Shown here in pieces: positions 34,063 to 43,011 of a stretch of 53,024 bases of DNA (position 1 is the stretch's first letter; each line of letters starts with the position of its first letter). The stretch spans positions 1 through 53,024 of the forward strand of contig JAJTCO010000028.1 of the NCBI GenBank assembly GCA_021323265.1, read 5' to 3'. The notes below the pieces were generated by a model. It ran no database searches and was not told the DNA's origin. It saw only the letters and a program-made list of their open reading frames with translations. Origin of the DNA: Pseudoduganella sp. (GTDB taxonomy: Bacteria > Pseudomonadota > Gammaproteobacteria > Burkholderiales > Burkholderiaceae_D). Position numbers and translations under genes: made by a program.

Positions 34063-35396
34063 GTCGCCGCACGGCGCTCAAGGCCGGCGGTACGCTGCTG
34101 CTGTCCGTGCTGGCGCCGGCGGCTGCGCACGCCGCGCAGATCCTGGCGGTGCGCGTGTGGCCGGCGGAGGACTACACGCGCGTCACGCTGGAAAACGACA
34201 GCGACCTGAAGGCGACCCACTTCATCATCAAGGACCCGGAACGCCTGGTGGTCGATATCGAAGGCCTGGAGCTGAATCCGACCCTGAAAAGTCTGGTCGC
34301 CAAGATCCAGTCGAACGACCCGTATATCAGGCAGGTACGTGTGGGCCAGAACCGCCCGAACGTGGTGCGCCTGGTGTTCGACCTGAAAGAGGAAATCAAG
34401 CCGCAGGTGTTCATGCTGGAGCCGGTCGGCGAGTACAAGCATCGCCTGATCTTCGACCTGTATCCGGTGCAGGCGGCGGACCCGATCGCGGCGATGATCG
34501 AAAAGGGCGAATGGTCGCAGGACGAGAAGCCGGCAGCCGGCGCCGCCAGTGCGCCGCTGGCCGGCGAGCCCGCTGCCCAGCCCACGCCGGCCGCCCCCGC
34601 TCCCGCGCCGACGCTGTCGGCCAGCGAGCCTGAACCGGCACCGGTTCCGCACAGGCCCGCCACCAGGCCCGCGCCGGAAAAGATGGTGCGCATGCTCACC
34701 ATCGCCCTCGACCCCGGCCACGGCGGCGAGGACCCGGGCGCGGTCGGCGCGCGCGGCAGCCGCGAAAAGGACATCGTGCTGGCCATTGCCAAGCGCCTGA
34801 AGGACAAGCTGGAGGACCACCCCAACATGCGCGTGCTGCTTACGCGCGATGGCGACTACTTCGTCCCGCTGGGCAAGCGCGTGGAGAAGGCGCGCAAGGT
34901 CGACGCCGACCTGTTCGTCTCGATCCACGCCGACGCCTTCGTCAAGCCAAGCGCACGCGGCTCCTCGGTCTTCGTGCTGTCGGAGAAAGGCGCCACGTCG
35001 AGCGCGGCGCGCTGGCTGGCGGACAAGGAAAACCAGGCCGACCTGATCGGCGGCGCCAACGCCAAGGGCCACGATCCGCAACTGGCCAGCGTGCTGTTCG
35101 ACCTCTCCACCACCGCCCAGATCAACGACAGCATGAAGGTCGGCAAGGCCGTGCTGGGCGAAATCGGCGGCATCAACAAGCTGCACAAGGGCTCGGTCGA
35201 GCAGGCCGGCTTCGCCGTGCTGAAGGCGCCCGACATCCCCTCGATCCTGATCGAGACCGCCTTCATCTCCAATCCGGAAGAGGAGGCGCGCCTGCTGGAC
35301 AACGACTACCAGAACAAGATCGCCGATGCCATCGTCAAGGGCATCCGGCGCTACTTCGCCAAGAACCCGCCGCTCGCCAAGAACCGGCTCACCTGA
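34026..35396 (+). CDS. amiC: N-acetylmuramoyl-L-alanine amidase AmiC-type (AMIN + amidase_3)
   Basis: Periplasmic amidase that splits septal peptidoglycan at cell separation. It is 456 residues. The N-terminal twin-arginine signal (SRRTALKAGG then LLLSVLAPAAAHA) is followed by an AMIN targeting domain (about 40-155), a Pro/Ala linker (170-220) and an amidase_3 catalytic domain (225-450). Catalytic zinc ligands are visible in LDPGHGGEDPG, SIHADAF and ILIETAFISN. The twin-arginine export suits AmiA/AmiC. An EnvC-type activator would normally regulate it. It overlaps tsaE by 37 bp. Confidence 0.94.
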   Translation: MPETPPIRAQHVSRRTALKAGGTLLLSVLAPAAAHAAQILAVRVWPAEDYTRVTLENDSDLKATHFIIKDPERLVVDIEGLELNPTLKSLVAKIQSNDPYIRQVRVGQNRPNVVRLVFDLKEEIKPQVFMLEPVGEYKHRLIFDLYPVQAADPIAAMIEKGEWSQDEKPAAGAASAPLAGEPAAQPTPAAPAPAPTLSASEPEPAPVPHRPATRPAPEKMVRMLTIALDPGHGGEDPGAVGARGSREKDIVLAIAKRLKDKLEDHPNMRVLLTRDGDYFVPLGKRVEKARKVDADLFVSIHADAFVKPSARGSSVFVLSEKGATSSAARWLADKENQADLIGGANAKGHDPQLASVLFDLSTTAQINDSMKVGKAVLGEIGGINKLHKGSVEQAGFAVLKAPDIPSILIETAFISNPEEEARLLDNDYQNKIADAIVKGIRRYFAKNPPLAKNRLT

Positions 35397-35405
35397 GGAA
35401 AGCGC

Positions 35406-36146
35406 ATGAACGAAGTCCGCATCTCCACCCCGCAAGGCGCCGCCGCCAGCATTTCACTGTTCGGTGCGCACTTGATGTCGTGGCAGAGCGCGGACGGCCG
35501 GGAACGACTGTTCCTGAGCCAGCGCTCCGCGCTCGACGGCAGCGCCGCCATCCGCGGCGGCGTGCCGGTGATCTTCCCGCAGTTCGCCACGCGCGGCGAC
35601 GGCATGCGCCATGGTTTCGCGCGCAACGCCACCTGGCGCCTGGTCGAACAGGGCAACGACTGGGCCGAACTGGCGCTGGCGCAAACGGACCTGCAGCGCA
35701 GCCATTTCCAGTCCTGGCCGCGCGCCTTCGAACTGCGCCTGCGCTTCGCCCTGCAGGACGACACCCTCACCCTGCGCTACACCGTGCGCAACACCGGCCC
35801 GCAGGACTTCAGCTGGGCCGGCGCCCTGCACACGTATTTCGCGCTGACGGAATTTACCGCCGCTACACTGGACGGCATGCCTTTTACCGGCGCGCTGGAC
35901 GACATCCGTCCTGCCACGCCGGCACTGCGCCTGGACACGGGTGCCGGGACGCTGCTGCTGGAGCAGCAAGGCTTTTCGGAATGGGTGGTGTGGAATCCGG
36001 GTGCGGAAGGCGCGGCGGCCAGCGCCGACATGGACGACGGCGACTACCGCCGCTTCGTCTGCATCGAGCCGGCCCGCGTGGACAAGCAGGTACTGCCGGC
36101 CGGCGCCGAATGGACCGGCCTGCACACCATCAGTTTGATTCCTTGA
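35406..36146 (+). CDS. D-hexose-6-phosphate mutarotase (YeaD-like)
   Basis: Interconverts the alpha and beta anomers of hexose 6-phosphates. The 246-residue beta-sandwich epimerase carries the family signatures SLFGAHLMSWQ, GGVPVIFPQF, MRHGFARN with the active-site His, ALHTYFAL, and the catalytic Glu in FVCIEPARV. It follows amiC by 9 bp and could share its transcript. Its last 17 bp overlap the convergent carbonic anhydrase gene. Confidence 0.93.
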   Translation: MNEVRISTPQGAAASISLFGAHLMSWQSADGRERLFLSQRSALDGSAAIRGGVPVIFPQFATRGDGMRHGFARNATWRLVEQGNDWAELALAQTDLQRSHFQSWPRAFELRLRFALQDDTLTLRYTVRNTGPQDFSWAGALHTYFALTEFTAATLDGMPFTGALDDIRPATPALRLDTGAGTLLLEQQGFSEWVVWNPGAEGAAASADMDDGDYRRFVCIEPARVDKQVLPAGAEWTGLHTISLIP

Positions 36147-37197
36147 TCATGCGGCCGCCGTTGGCCTGCACCGGACGCGCATTGAACGGATAGAGGCGGC
36201 TGAACAGGGCCAGCTGCGAGGGCGACGCCTGCACCGGTTCCTTCATCACCAGCCACAGCACGCCTTCGGTGCAGGGCGGCGTGGTCAACGACCCCATGAA
36301 CGTGTAGTAGTCGCGGCGCTGCGGCAGCAGGTCGTTCGGATCCAGCACGACCGACGGCGTCGCCGTGTCGCCCTTTTCCAGCGGCAGGTTGTTCCAGACG
36401 GTCTGGATGGTCGGCTGCGCCTTGCCGCGTTCGAGCAGCAGCGCCAGCACGGCCAGCTTGCCCTCCACGTCGCGGTGCACCAGGTGCACCACCATCTCGA
36501 AGCCCTTGCCGTTGATGCGTTCCTCGGCCGGGCGGTGGAAGTGGAATTGCTGCAGCTCGTAGGTACGTCCGGCAACGCTCAGGTAGTTGCCCGGGCCGAC
36601 CGCTACCTGCACGGTGTGGCCGTTGTCGGTCACGCTGAAGCCGGAAGGACGGTAGTCGAAGGCGATCTGCTCCAGGTCCACCTTCATGCCGTCGCGGATG
36701 TCGATCGGCGATTGGCGGCTGCCGGTCGAGCACTTCGCCCAGTCCGAGTTGATCTTGTGCCAATTGGCCGGGCCATGCTCACCTTCGTAGCTCCAGTGCG
36801 TGCCATACACGCGCGGCGGCGGCGCCTTGGCTGCAACGACTGCGGCCGCGGCCTTGGCAGCCTTCTGCTTGCGCGCGCGCTCGGCGGCCGCCACGCGGGC
36901 GGCCTGGTTGGCGCGCATTTCGGCCAGGCGCTGGGCGATCTTTTCCGACAGTTCGGCTTCGGCGCGCGCTTCTTCCTCGCGCTGGGCGGCGGCGTTCTTG
37001 CGCGCGGGCGCAACGTACCTGGGTTTTGCCGCCGGCTTGGCGTCCTGCTCCATGTTGGCCTGCTCGGCCGCCGCCGCGGCGGCCAGGTTGGGGCGAATGT
37101 TGGGCACACCCTTGGACTGCGGCGGGGCCGCAGGATCGGCGGCGCCCGCGGTCCCGAAGACAAGACTGCAGGCCAACAAGGCGATCAAGTTACGCAT
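36130..37197 (-). CDS. Alpha-type carbonic anhydrase with long charged N-terminal extension
   Basis: Hydrates CO2 to bicarbonate in the periplasm. A 20-residue signal peptide is followed by about 110 residues rich in Ala, Lys, Glu and Arg (roughly 40-125), which should form a coiled coil. The alpha-CA domain occupies 130-355. Zinc ligands are His219, His221 and His238 in FHFHRP and VVHLVH, the proton-shuttle His194 is in NGHTV, and GSLTTPPCTEGV holds the gatekeeper Thr. The charged extension is unusual and may tether the enzyme. It overlaps the convergent mutarotase gene. A hairpin directly precedes the start codon. Confidence 0.94.
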   Translation of the reverse strand: MRNLIALLACSLVFGTAGAADPAAPPQSKGVPNIRPNLAAAAAAEQANMEQDAKPAAKPRYVAPARKNAAAQREEEARAEAELSEKIAQRLAEMRANQAARVAAAERARKQKAAKAAAAVVAAKAPPPRVYGTHWSYEGEHGPANWHKINSDWAKCSTGSRQSPIDIRDGMKVDLEQIAFDYRPSGFSVTDNGHTVQVAVGPGNYLSVAGRTYELQQFHFHRPAEERINGKGFEMVVHLVHRDVEGKLAVLALLLERGKAQPTIQTVWNNLPLEKGDTATPSVVLDPNDLLPQRRDYYTFMGSLTTPPCTEGVLWLVMKEPVQASPSQLALFSRLYPFNARPVQANGGRMIKESN

Positions 37198-37234
37198 GTT
37201 AAATCCGGAGGAGAGAACTGTTTCTCCGGTTAAC
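37198..37234 (-). promoter_or_regulatory. Hairpin abutting the carbonic anhydrase start codon
   Basis: GTTAACCGGAG and CTCCGGATTTAAC (on the mRNA strand) pair as an 11-bp stem with a two-base bulge around a 13-base loop. The 3' arm ends immediately before ATG, so the weak GGA ribosome-binding site is inside the stem. This would suit control of translation, or simply a dyad operator. Confidence 0.5.
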
Positions 37235-37264
37235 GGTTGCGCTAGGGGAAAACTTGAGTGCGGC

Positions 37265-37909
37265 TCAACGCTTGAGCACGCGGCGGCCCAGCTTCCAGGC
37301 GCCGCCCACGGCCATCGGCACCAGGGCTGCGCTGATGCCGACCAGGACGATGGCGGTCAGGTGCTTCTGCACGAACGGGTGGTTGCCGAAGATGTAGCCC
37401 GCCACGCACAGCGACACGACCCAGGCCAGCGCGCCGACCACGTTGAAGAACTGGAAACGGGCATGGGTCATGTCCGACACGCCGGCGACGAAGGGGGCGA
37501 AGGTGCGCACCACCGGCACGAATCGCGCCAGGATGATGGTCTTGCCGCCATGCTTTTCGAAGAATTCGTGGGTGCGGTTCAGCGCTTCCTTGTTGATCCA
37601 GCGGTAGTTGTGGGTGTAGACCCGCTGGCCAATGGCTTCGCCGATCCAGTAATTGGTCGTATTGCCCAAAATAGCGGCAGTCGTGAGCAGGAACATCAGC
37701 AAGGCCAGGTTCATCTCGCCCGTGGCGCAGAAGGCGCCGGCGATGAACAGCAGCGTGTCACCGGGGAAGAAGAACAGCACCACCAGCCCGGTCTCGCAGA
37801 AAACGATAGCAAACAGCAATGCATAGACATACATCCCGTACTGAGCGATCAGGGTCCCCATTGCACGGTCTACGTGCACCAGCATGTCCAGCAGTTGAAC
37901 GAAATCCAT
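37265..37909 (-). CDS. DedA family membrane protein
   Basis: A 214-residue inner-membrane protein of the DedA/SNARE-associated family. It has the FFFPGDTLLFIAGAF segment with the conserved acidic site after an E in FCETGL, the GNTTNYWIGEAIG loop, and the FxRFxPxxR-type motif as ARFVPVVRTFAPFVAG. Members work as lipid flippases supporting undecaprenyl-phosphate recycling and membrane potential. It is upstream of the carbonic anhydrase gene on the same strand with a 67-bp gap. Confidence 0.95.
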   Translation of the reverse strand: MDFVQLLDMLVHVDRAMGTLIAQYGMYVYALLFAIVFCETGLVVLFFFPGDTLLFIAGAFCATGEMNLALLMFLLTTAAILGNTTNYWIGEAIGQRVYTHNYRWINKEALNRTHEFFEKHGGKTIILARFVPVVRTFAPFVAGVSDMTHARFQFFNVVGALAWVVSLCVAGYIFGNHPFVQKHLTAIVLVGISAALVPMAVGGAWKLGRRVLKR

Positions 37910-38018
37910 TATTTATCCCAAAAGGTTGCGGCGGGAATCATACCAAACTGTCGATCTTACAGGCTAAAATTGCCCGGCAACTTAGAACCGGCTTAGAAAA
38001 CCCTACAAGGAGACACCT

Positions 38019-38936
38019 GTGAAGTCCTGTTTGCCCGCCGCGCTGTCCATATCCGCCGCGCTGATCCTGCCCCAGGCCGTGTGTGCGGCCCCCGCCAAGG
38101 AACTGCCGCCCAAGCCCACCGTGAGCGACATCGTCAAGGCATCCCAGCCCGCCGAATGGCGCCAGCTCGACCCGGCCAACACCCTGTACATGGACCTGCC
38201 TGCGGGCCGCGTGATCATCGAACTGGCGCCCGCCTTCGCGCCCAACCACGCCGCCAACATCCGCACCATGGCCAAGGAGGGCTACTGGGATGGCCTGTGG
38301 ATCTACCGCTCGCAGGACAACTGGGTGGTGCAGTGGGGCGACCCGCGCGAAGACAAGCCGAAGCCGATCGGCACGGCCAAAGCCAAGCTGGAACAGGAAT
38401 TCACGGTGCCGATGAAGAACGACACCCAGTTTACGCGCATGCCGGACAAGGATGGCTACGCGCCGCAGGTGGGCCACTCGAACGGCTTTCCGGCCGCGCG
38501 CGACCCGAAATCGGGTCAGACCTGGCTGGCGCACTGCTACGGCATGGTCGGCGTGGCGCGCGGCAATGAGTCCGACAGCGGCAACGGCGGCACCCTGTAC
38601 GCCGTCATCGGCAATGCGCCGCGCCACCTGGACCGCAACATCACCGTGGTCGGACGCATCGTGAGCGGCATGCCGCTGCTGTCCGTGCTGCCGCGCGGCC
38701 CGGCGCCGATGGGCATGTACGACAAGGAGGAACAGTACGTGCCGATCAAATCGGTCAAGCTGATGGCCGACGTGCCGGAAGCCGAACGCGCCAAGTTCGA
38801 AGTGATGCGCACCGAGTCGGCCAGCTTCAAGTCCGTGGTGGAAGCCCAGCGCAACCGCGGCGGCCCGTGGACTAAGGTCGCCGCCGGCCACGTGGACGTG
38901 TGCAACGTTCCCATCCCGGTACGCGAAGTCAAGTAA
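38019..38936 (+). CDS. Periplasmic cyclophilin-type peptidylprolyl isomerase
   Basis: A 305-residue protein with a signal peptide ([20 protein letters not shown], cut near AVCAAP). Its cyclophilin-like domain has a core ([70 protein letters not shown]) closer to the plant-lumen and proteobacterial large cyclophilins than to PpiA. It assists folding of exported proteins, presumably. The Shine-Dalgarno AAGGAG precedes ATG. mutL follows after a 53-bp gap. Confidence 0.88.
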   Translation: MKSCLPAALSISAALILPQAVCAAPAKELPPKPTVSDIVKASQPAEWRQLDPANTLYMDLPAGRVIIELAPAFAPNHAANIRTMAKEGYWDGLWIYRSQDNWVVQWGDPREDKPKPIGTAKAKLEQEFTVPMKNDTQFTRMPDKDGYAPQVGHSNGFPAARDPKSGQTWLAHCYGMVGVARGNESDSGNGGTLYAVIGNAPRHLDRNITVVGRIVSGMPLLSVLPRGPAPMGMYDKEEQYVPIKSVKLMADVPEAERAKFEVMRTESASFKSVVEAQRNRGGPWTKVAAGHVDVCNVPIPVREVK

Positions 38937-38977
38937 GGAAAATGTCTGCCTTTCGGTCCCGACCCCAAGGCGGACAT

Positions 38978-38983
38978 TATAAT
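38978..38983 (+). promoter_or_regulatory. TATAAT element directly before mutL
   Basis: A perfect -10 hexamer whose expected transcription start (6-7 bp downstream) coincides with the A of the mutL ATG. No good -35 box and no Shine-Dalgarno is seen, so a leaderless mutL transcript is possible. Confidence 0.3.
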
Positions 38984-38989
38984 GTGGCA

Positions 38990-40894
38990 ATGAACGCCCC
39001 GACCCCACCGCGCCCGATCCGGGCCCTCCCAGACCAGTTGATTTCCCAGATTGCCGCCGGCGAGGTGGTGGAACGGCCATCGGCCGTCGTCAAGGAGCTG
39101 CTGGAGAACGCGCTTGACGCGGGTTCGACCCAGATCACGGTGCGCCTGGAGGAAGGCGGGGTCAAACGCATTTGCATTACCGACAACGGCCGCGGCATCC
39201 CGCCCGACCAGATGCCCCTGGCGCTGGCACGCCACGCAACGTCGAAGATCGCCTCGCTGGACGACCTGGAAAACGTCGGCACCCTGGGCTTTCGCGGCGA
39301 GGCGCTGGCCTCGATCGCCTCCGTAGCGGCGCTCACGCTGACCTCGCGCACCGCCGACGGCGCCCACGCCTGGGAGCTGGAAGGCTCGCATACGGGCACG
39401 GTCGTGCCCTCCTCCGGCGCGCCCGGCACCACGATCGACGTGCGCGACCTGTACTTCAACACCCCGGCGCGCCGCAAGTTCCTGAAATCGGAGCAGACCG
39501 AATTTGGCCACTGCGCCGAGGTCGTGCGCCGCATCGCGCTGGCCCGCCCGGATGTGGCCTTCACCCTGAGCCACAACGGCAAGACGGTGGACCACTGGAT
39601 GGTCAGCGACATGGCCAGGCGCAGCGCCCAGATCCTGGGCACGAACTTCGAGGAGGCGCGCCTGGCGCTGGACGAGGGCTCGGGCGTGCTGCGCATCCAC
39701 GGCTTCGCCGGCCTGCCGACCGCCTCCAAGGGCCGCGCCGACAGCCAGTACTTTTACGTCAACGGCCGCTTCGTGCGCGACAAGCTGCTGGTGCACGCGG
39801 TGCGCGCGGCCTACGAGGACGTGCTGCATGGCGACCGCTATCCGTCCTACGTGCTGGCGCTCGACCTCGATCCGGCGCTGGTGGACGTGAACGTGCACCC
39901 ATCCAAGATCGAAGTGCGCTTCCGCGACAGCCGCGCGGTGCACCAGTTCGTGTTCCACGCCGTGCAGCGCGCGCTGGCGGCAACGTCGGCCACGTCGCAC
40001 GGCAGCGTGCCCTCGCCGCTGCCGGCGGCCGACAACCTGCAGGCTTCCGGCCCGCTGTGGCGCCCGCAGCAGCAGGCCAGTTTCGGTTCGATCCTGAACC
40101 CCGACTACCGCCCGACGTTCTCGCCTTCGCCCTTCGGCGCCGGTGGCGGCGTTGCCCAGAGCACGGAGCGCTATGGCGCGCTGTGGGCGGGCGAGCGCGC
40201 CGCAGCCGACGGCGGCAACGGCTTCCGCGCCGCATCGGACTACGCGCTGCCGCAAGCGGCGCCGGTGGCCGCCACTGCGGCGCAGCTGGCGGGCGAAGAG
40301 TTCCCGCTCGGCTTCGCGCTGGCGCAACTGCACGGCATCTACATCCTGGCCCAGAACAGCAAGGGTCTGGTGCTGGTCGACATGCACGCCGCGCACGAAC
40401 GCATCCTGTACGAACAGCTGAAAAACGCCCTCGACGCGCAGATCGACGGCACCGACATGTCCGTGCAGAACCTGCTGATCCCGGTCACCTTCTACGCCGA
40501 CGCGATCGACGTGGGCACGGTGCAGGAGCACGGCGACACCTTGAAAACGCTGGGCTTCGACATCGCCGTGATGTCGCCCACCACGCTGGCCGTGCGCGCC
40601 GTGCCGGCCCTGCTGAAGAACGCCGACGCCCAGACCCTGGCGCGCGACGTGATCCGCGACGTGCGCGAATACGGCGGCTCGCGCGTGCTGATCGAGCGGC
40701 GCAACGAGCTGCTGGGCACCCTCGCCTGCCACACTGCCGTGCGCGCCAACCGCATCCTGGCGGTGCCGGAAATGAACGCCCTGCTGCGCCACATGGAAGC
40801 GACCGAGCGCGCCGACCAGTGCAACCACGGCCGCCCGACCTGGGTGCAGATCGACATCAACGCGCTGGACAAGCTCTTCCTGCGCGGCCAGTAA
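38990..40894 (+). CDS. mutL: DNA mismatch repair protein MutL
   Basis: Links MutS mismatch recognition to strand incision. It is 634 residues. The GHL ATPase domain shows [26 protein letters not shown] and [10 protein letters not shown]. After a low-complexity linker the C-terminal domain has [12 protein letters not shown] (D464 onward), the endonuclease motif in the variant seen in Neisseria, and CNHGRP (611-616). So this MutL probably nicks DNA itself, as expected where MutH is absent. The start is set at MNAPTPPRP. miaA follows 8 bp later, as in E. coli. Confidence 0.96.
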   Translation: MNAPTPPRPIRALPDQLISQIAAGEVVERPSAVVKELLENALDAGSTQITVRLEEGGVKRICITDNGRGIPPDQMPLALARHATSKIASLDDLENVGTLGFRGEALASIASVAALTLTSRTADGAHAWELEGSHTGTVVPSSGAPGTTIDVRDLYFNTPARRKFLKSEQTEFGHCAEVVRRIALARPDVAFTLSHNGKTVDHWMVSDMARRSAQILGTNFEEARLALDEGSGVLRIHGFAGLPTASKGRADSQYFYVNGRFVRDKLLVHAVRAAYEDVLHGDRYPSYVLALDLDPALVDVNVHPSKIEVRFRDSRAVHQFVFHAVQRALAATSATSHGSVPSPLPAADNLQASGPLWRPQQQASFGSILNPDYRPTFSPSPFGAGGGVAQSTERYGALWAGERAAADGGNGFRAASDYALPQAAPVAATAAQLAGEEFPLGFALAQLHGIYILAQNSKGLVLVDMHAAHERILYEQLKNALDAQIDGTDMSVQNLLIPVTFYADAIDVGTVQEHGDTLKTLGFDIAVMSPTTLAVRAVPALLKNADAQTLARDVIRDVREYGGSRVLIERRNELLGTLACHTAVRANRILAVPEMNALLRHMEATERADQCNHGRPTWVQIDINALDKLFLRGQ

Positions 40895-40902
40895 CAAGAA
40901 CA

Positions 40903-41856
40903 ATGAAACAGCAGTCCGACAAGCGCCCGCTGGCGGTCGCCATCATGGGGCCGACCGCCTCCGGCAAGACCGCCGCCGCACTGGCCATCGCGCAGCAGGT
41001 GCCGTGCGAGATCATTTCCGTCGATTCCGCCCTGGTCTACCGCGGCATGGATATCGGCACCGCCAAGCCGACGCGCCAAGAGCTGGCCGCCGTGCCGCAC
41101 CACCTGATCGACATCATCGACCCGCTCGACGCCTACTCTGTCGCCCAGTTCCGCGCCGACACCCTGCGCCTGGTGGCGGACATCAGCGCGCGCGGCAAGG
41201 TGCCCTTGCTGGTGGGGGGCACCATGTTGTACTACAAAGGCCTGGCCGACGGGCTGGACGATCTGCCGGGCGCCGATCCCGCCGTGCGCGCGCAACTGGA
41301 CGAGGAAGCGGCCCGCATCGGCTGGCCCGCCATGCACGCGCGCCTGGCCGCCATCGACCCTGCCAGCGCCGCGCGGCTCAAGCCGAACGACGCGCAGCGC
41401 GTCCAGCGCGCGCTGGAAATCCACGCCCTGTCCGGCAAGCCGATGTCCGAGCTGCTGGCCCGGCGCGACAAGGAAGAACTGCCGTTCGCGCTGGCGTCCT
41501 ACGCACTGGAACCGTCCGAGCGCGCCTGGCTGCACGAGCGCATCGCGCGCCGCTTCGACAGCATGCTGGAAGCGGGCTTCCTGGATGAAGTGCGGGCCCT
41601 GCGCGCGCGCGGCGACCTGCATCTTGGACTGCCCTCGATCCGCTGCGTGGGCTACCGCCAGGCCTGGGAATACCTGGACGGCCGGATCGACTACGCCGCC
41701 ATGCGCGAAACCGGCATCGTCGCCACGCGCCAGCTGTGCAAGCGCCAGCTCACCTGGCTGCGCTCCATGCCGGCGTGCAGCGTGGTCGACTGCTGCGCCC
41801 CGGACGCCGCCGAGCAGCTGCAGGCGCAGGTGCTTGCAAAAATAGCCACGGCATAA
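40903..41856 (+). CDS. miaA: tRNA dimethylallyltransferase MiaA
   Basis: Adds a dimethylallyl group to A37 of UNN-decoding tRNAs, providing the substrate for MiaB (encoded at the window's right edge). It is 317 residues. The P loop is GPTASGKTA, followed by [18 protein letters not shown], the HHLIDIIDP strand, [19 protein letters not shown] and the C-terminal CKRQLTWLR. Its frame is open far upstream only as a mutL shadow. No hfq follows, unlike the E. coli arrangement; tRNA genes follow instead. Confidence 0.96.
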   Translation: MKQQSDKRPLAVAIMGPTASGKTAAALAIAQQVPCEIISVDSALVYRGMDIGTAKPTRQELAAVPHHLIDIIDPLDAYSVAQFRADTLRLVADISARGKVPLLVGGTMLYYKGLADGLDDLPGADPAVRAQLDEEAARIGWPAMHARLAAIDPASAARLKPNDAQRVQRALEIHALSGKPMSELLARRDKEELPFALASYALEPSERAWLHERIARRFDSMLEAGFLDEVRALRARGDLHLGLPSIRCVGYRQAWEYLDGRIDYAAMRETGIVATRQLCKRQLTWLRSMPACSVVDCCAPDAAEQLQAQVLAKIATA

Positions 41857-41863
41857 TCAGTGC

Positions 41864-41892
41864 TTGACAGGTGGACTTCCAGCGCCGATAAT
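41864..41892 (+). promoter_or_regulatory. Sigma-70 promoter for the tRNA-Met pair
   Basis: A perfect TTGACA and GATAAT (5/6) separated by 17 bp, with the -10 box ending 11 bp before the first tRNA. This is as close to consensus as rRNA/tRNA promoters get. It begins 7 bp after the miaA stop codon. Confidence 0.8.
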
Positions 41893-41903
41893 GCTGGCCT
41901 TGC

Positions 41904-41977
41904 GGTGATATAGCTCAGTTGGTTAGAGCATAGCATTCATAATGCTAGGGTCGGTGGTTCAAGTCCACCTATCACCA
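41904..41977 (+). tRNA. tRNA-Met (CAT), copy 1, no encoded CCA
   Basis: A complete cloverleaf: acceptor GGTGATA/TATCACC, D arm with AGCTCAGTTGGTTAGAGCA, anticodon stem TAGCA/TGCTA around the loop TTCATAA (anticodon CAT), and T arm GGTGG-TTCAAGT-CCACC. The discriminator is A. The 5' end forms a normal G-C pair, so it is not the initiator. An elongator Met is most likely, though a lysidine-modified tRNA-Ile also has CAT in the gene. The next bases are GTA, so CCA must be added by the CCA enzyme. Confidence 0.93.
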
Positions 41978-41987
41978 GTACGACCAG

Positions 41988-42064
41988 GGTGATATAGCTC
42001 AGTTGGTTAGAGCATAGCATTCATAATGCTAGGGTCGGTGGTTCAAGTCCACCTATCACCACCA
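41988..42064 (+). tRNA. tRNA-Met (CAT), copy 2, with encoded CCA
   Basis: The 74-nt body is identical to copy 1 over its whole length and begins 10 bp after it. Unlike copy 1, the gene ends with an encoded CCA. Both lie between one consensus promoter and one terminator, so they are probably cut from the same primary transcript. Confidence 0.93.
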
Positions 42065-42071
42065 GATTCAG

Positions 42072-42106
42072 AAAAGCCGTTGCCCCGCAAGGAGCAACGG
42101 CTTTTT
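42072..42106 (+). terminator. Intrinsic terminator after tRNA pair
   Basis: GCCGTTGC and GCAACGGC form a perfect 8-bp stem extended by A-T pairs, with a 10-nt loop and a T5 tract. It sits just after the second tRNA. Confidence 0.92.
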
Positions 42107-42121
42107 GCTTGGCCGCGCGCC

Positions 42122-42949
42122 CTAGCGGCGGCGGCGCCAGCCGGCCAGGCAGCCGGCCAGCCCGATGGCAAGCAGGGCCATGCTCGACGGCTCCGGCACC
42201 TGTACGCTCTGCAGCGGCTCGCCGTAGATGAAATCGTCCATGACCACCACGTCGTCGTTTGCGTTGCCCAGTACCCCGTTGGCGACGATGGTGTTCAGGC
42301 CCGACGTCAGGCGCACCCGGCTGATCCTCTCGCCCGCATTGGCCATGCCGCCCACGAAGCTCAAGCCCTGGTTCCCGGCGACCAGCACGTCGCGGGAAAA
42401 GATCAGCGTATTGGACGCGTCGAAGAACTCGATTTTCGTCAGGGCGGCCACTTCCACGTCGACAAATATCGCGGCGAACGCATTGGTCGTGGCGGCATTC
42501 ATGGTGCCCGCCTCGAAAAAGGTCACGTCCGTGATGTTGCTGTTGACCGCCGTGAACAAGCGCTGCGCGCTGAACGCCTGGAAGTCGTTGCCAAAGCCGA
42601 ACAAGGTGGGGCTTGGCTGCCCGGCGTTGGCGCTCACCATGAAGCCGGTGCCCGGCGTGCTGAAGACCACGCCGCGCGGAGAATTGACGTTGAAGAAGTT
42701 GGCAGGCAAGCCATTCGGGTCGGCCAGCGCGTCCGGCACGCCGTCCCAGTTGATTTCGCGGCGCACGCCGCCAAAGGAGCCGTTGGGGCCAGCAATGGTC
42801 CCGCCGCCGACGGCAGCACGGAAGGCATCGCGCGTGGCCTCGATCGCCAAGGGACTACTGCCGGCCGACTCGAAGGTGATGAAGCCAGCCCACGCCGACG
42901 GAGACGTCAGCAATGCGACCAGCAATGCAGAGGCAATGTGCAGTTTCAT
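42122..42949 (-). CDS. PEP-CTERM sorted exported protein
   Basis: A 275-residue exported protein. A signal peptide (LHIASALLVALLTSPSAWA) is followed by a 225-residue beta-rich domain without catalytic motifs that I recognise, and a C-terminal PEP-CTERM tail: VPEPSS near residue 251, a hydrophobic helix, then RRRR. Exosortase (EpsH/XrtA type) would cut it and release or anchor it at the surface. The mature domain (GFITFESAGSS start) is shared by many exopolysaccharide-associated proteins. A putative sigma-54 promoter precedes it. No exosortase gene lies in the window. Confidence 0.93.
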   Translation of the reverse strand: MKLHIASALLVALLTSPSAWAGFITFESAGSSPLAIEATRDAFRAAVGGGTIAGPNGSFGGVRREINWDGVPDALADPNGLPANFFNVNSPRGVVFSTPGTGFMVSANAGQPSPTLFGFGNDFQAFSAQRLFTAVNSNITDVTFFEAGTMNAATTNAFAAIFVDVEVAALTKIEFFDASNTLIFSRDVLVAGNQGLSFVGGMANAGERISRVRLTSGLNTIVANGVLGNANDDVVVMDDFIYGEPLQSVQVPEPSSMALLAIGLAGCLAGWRRRR

Positions 42950-42996
42950 GGATTCCCCTCGTTAAACAGGACCATTTCCTGTCTCAGCAATGAGGA

Positions 42997-43011
42997 GCAT
43001 CATCTGTGCCA
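42997..43011 (-). promoter_or_regulatory. Putative sigma-54 promoter of the PEP-CTERM gene
   Basis: TGGCAC-N5-ATGC on the minus strand matches the -24/-12 consensus with invariant GG and GC at the correct 12-bp phase and one mismatch (ATGC for TTGC). It would start transcription about 36 bp before the start codon. PEP-CTERM genes in related bacteria are driven by RpoN with PrsK/PrsR, which supports it. Confidence 0.5.

Noticed and set aside
41904..42061. Initiator tRNA-fMet
   Set aside because: The acceptor stem begins with a paired G-C, and the anticodon stem lacks the three G-C pairs of initiators.
41904..42064. Tandem tRNA genes as an integration site
   Set aside because: The direct repeat is two whole functional tRNAs 10 bp apart, with no integrase or foreign segment beside them.
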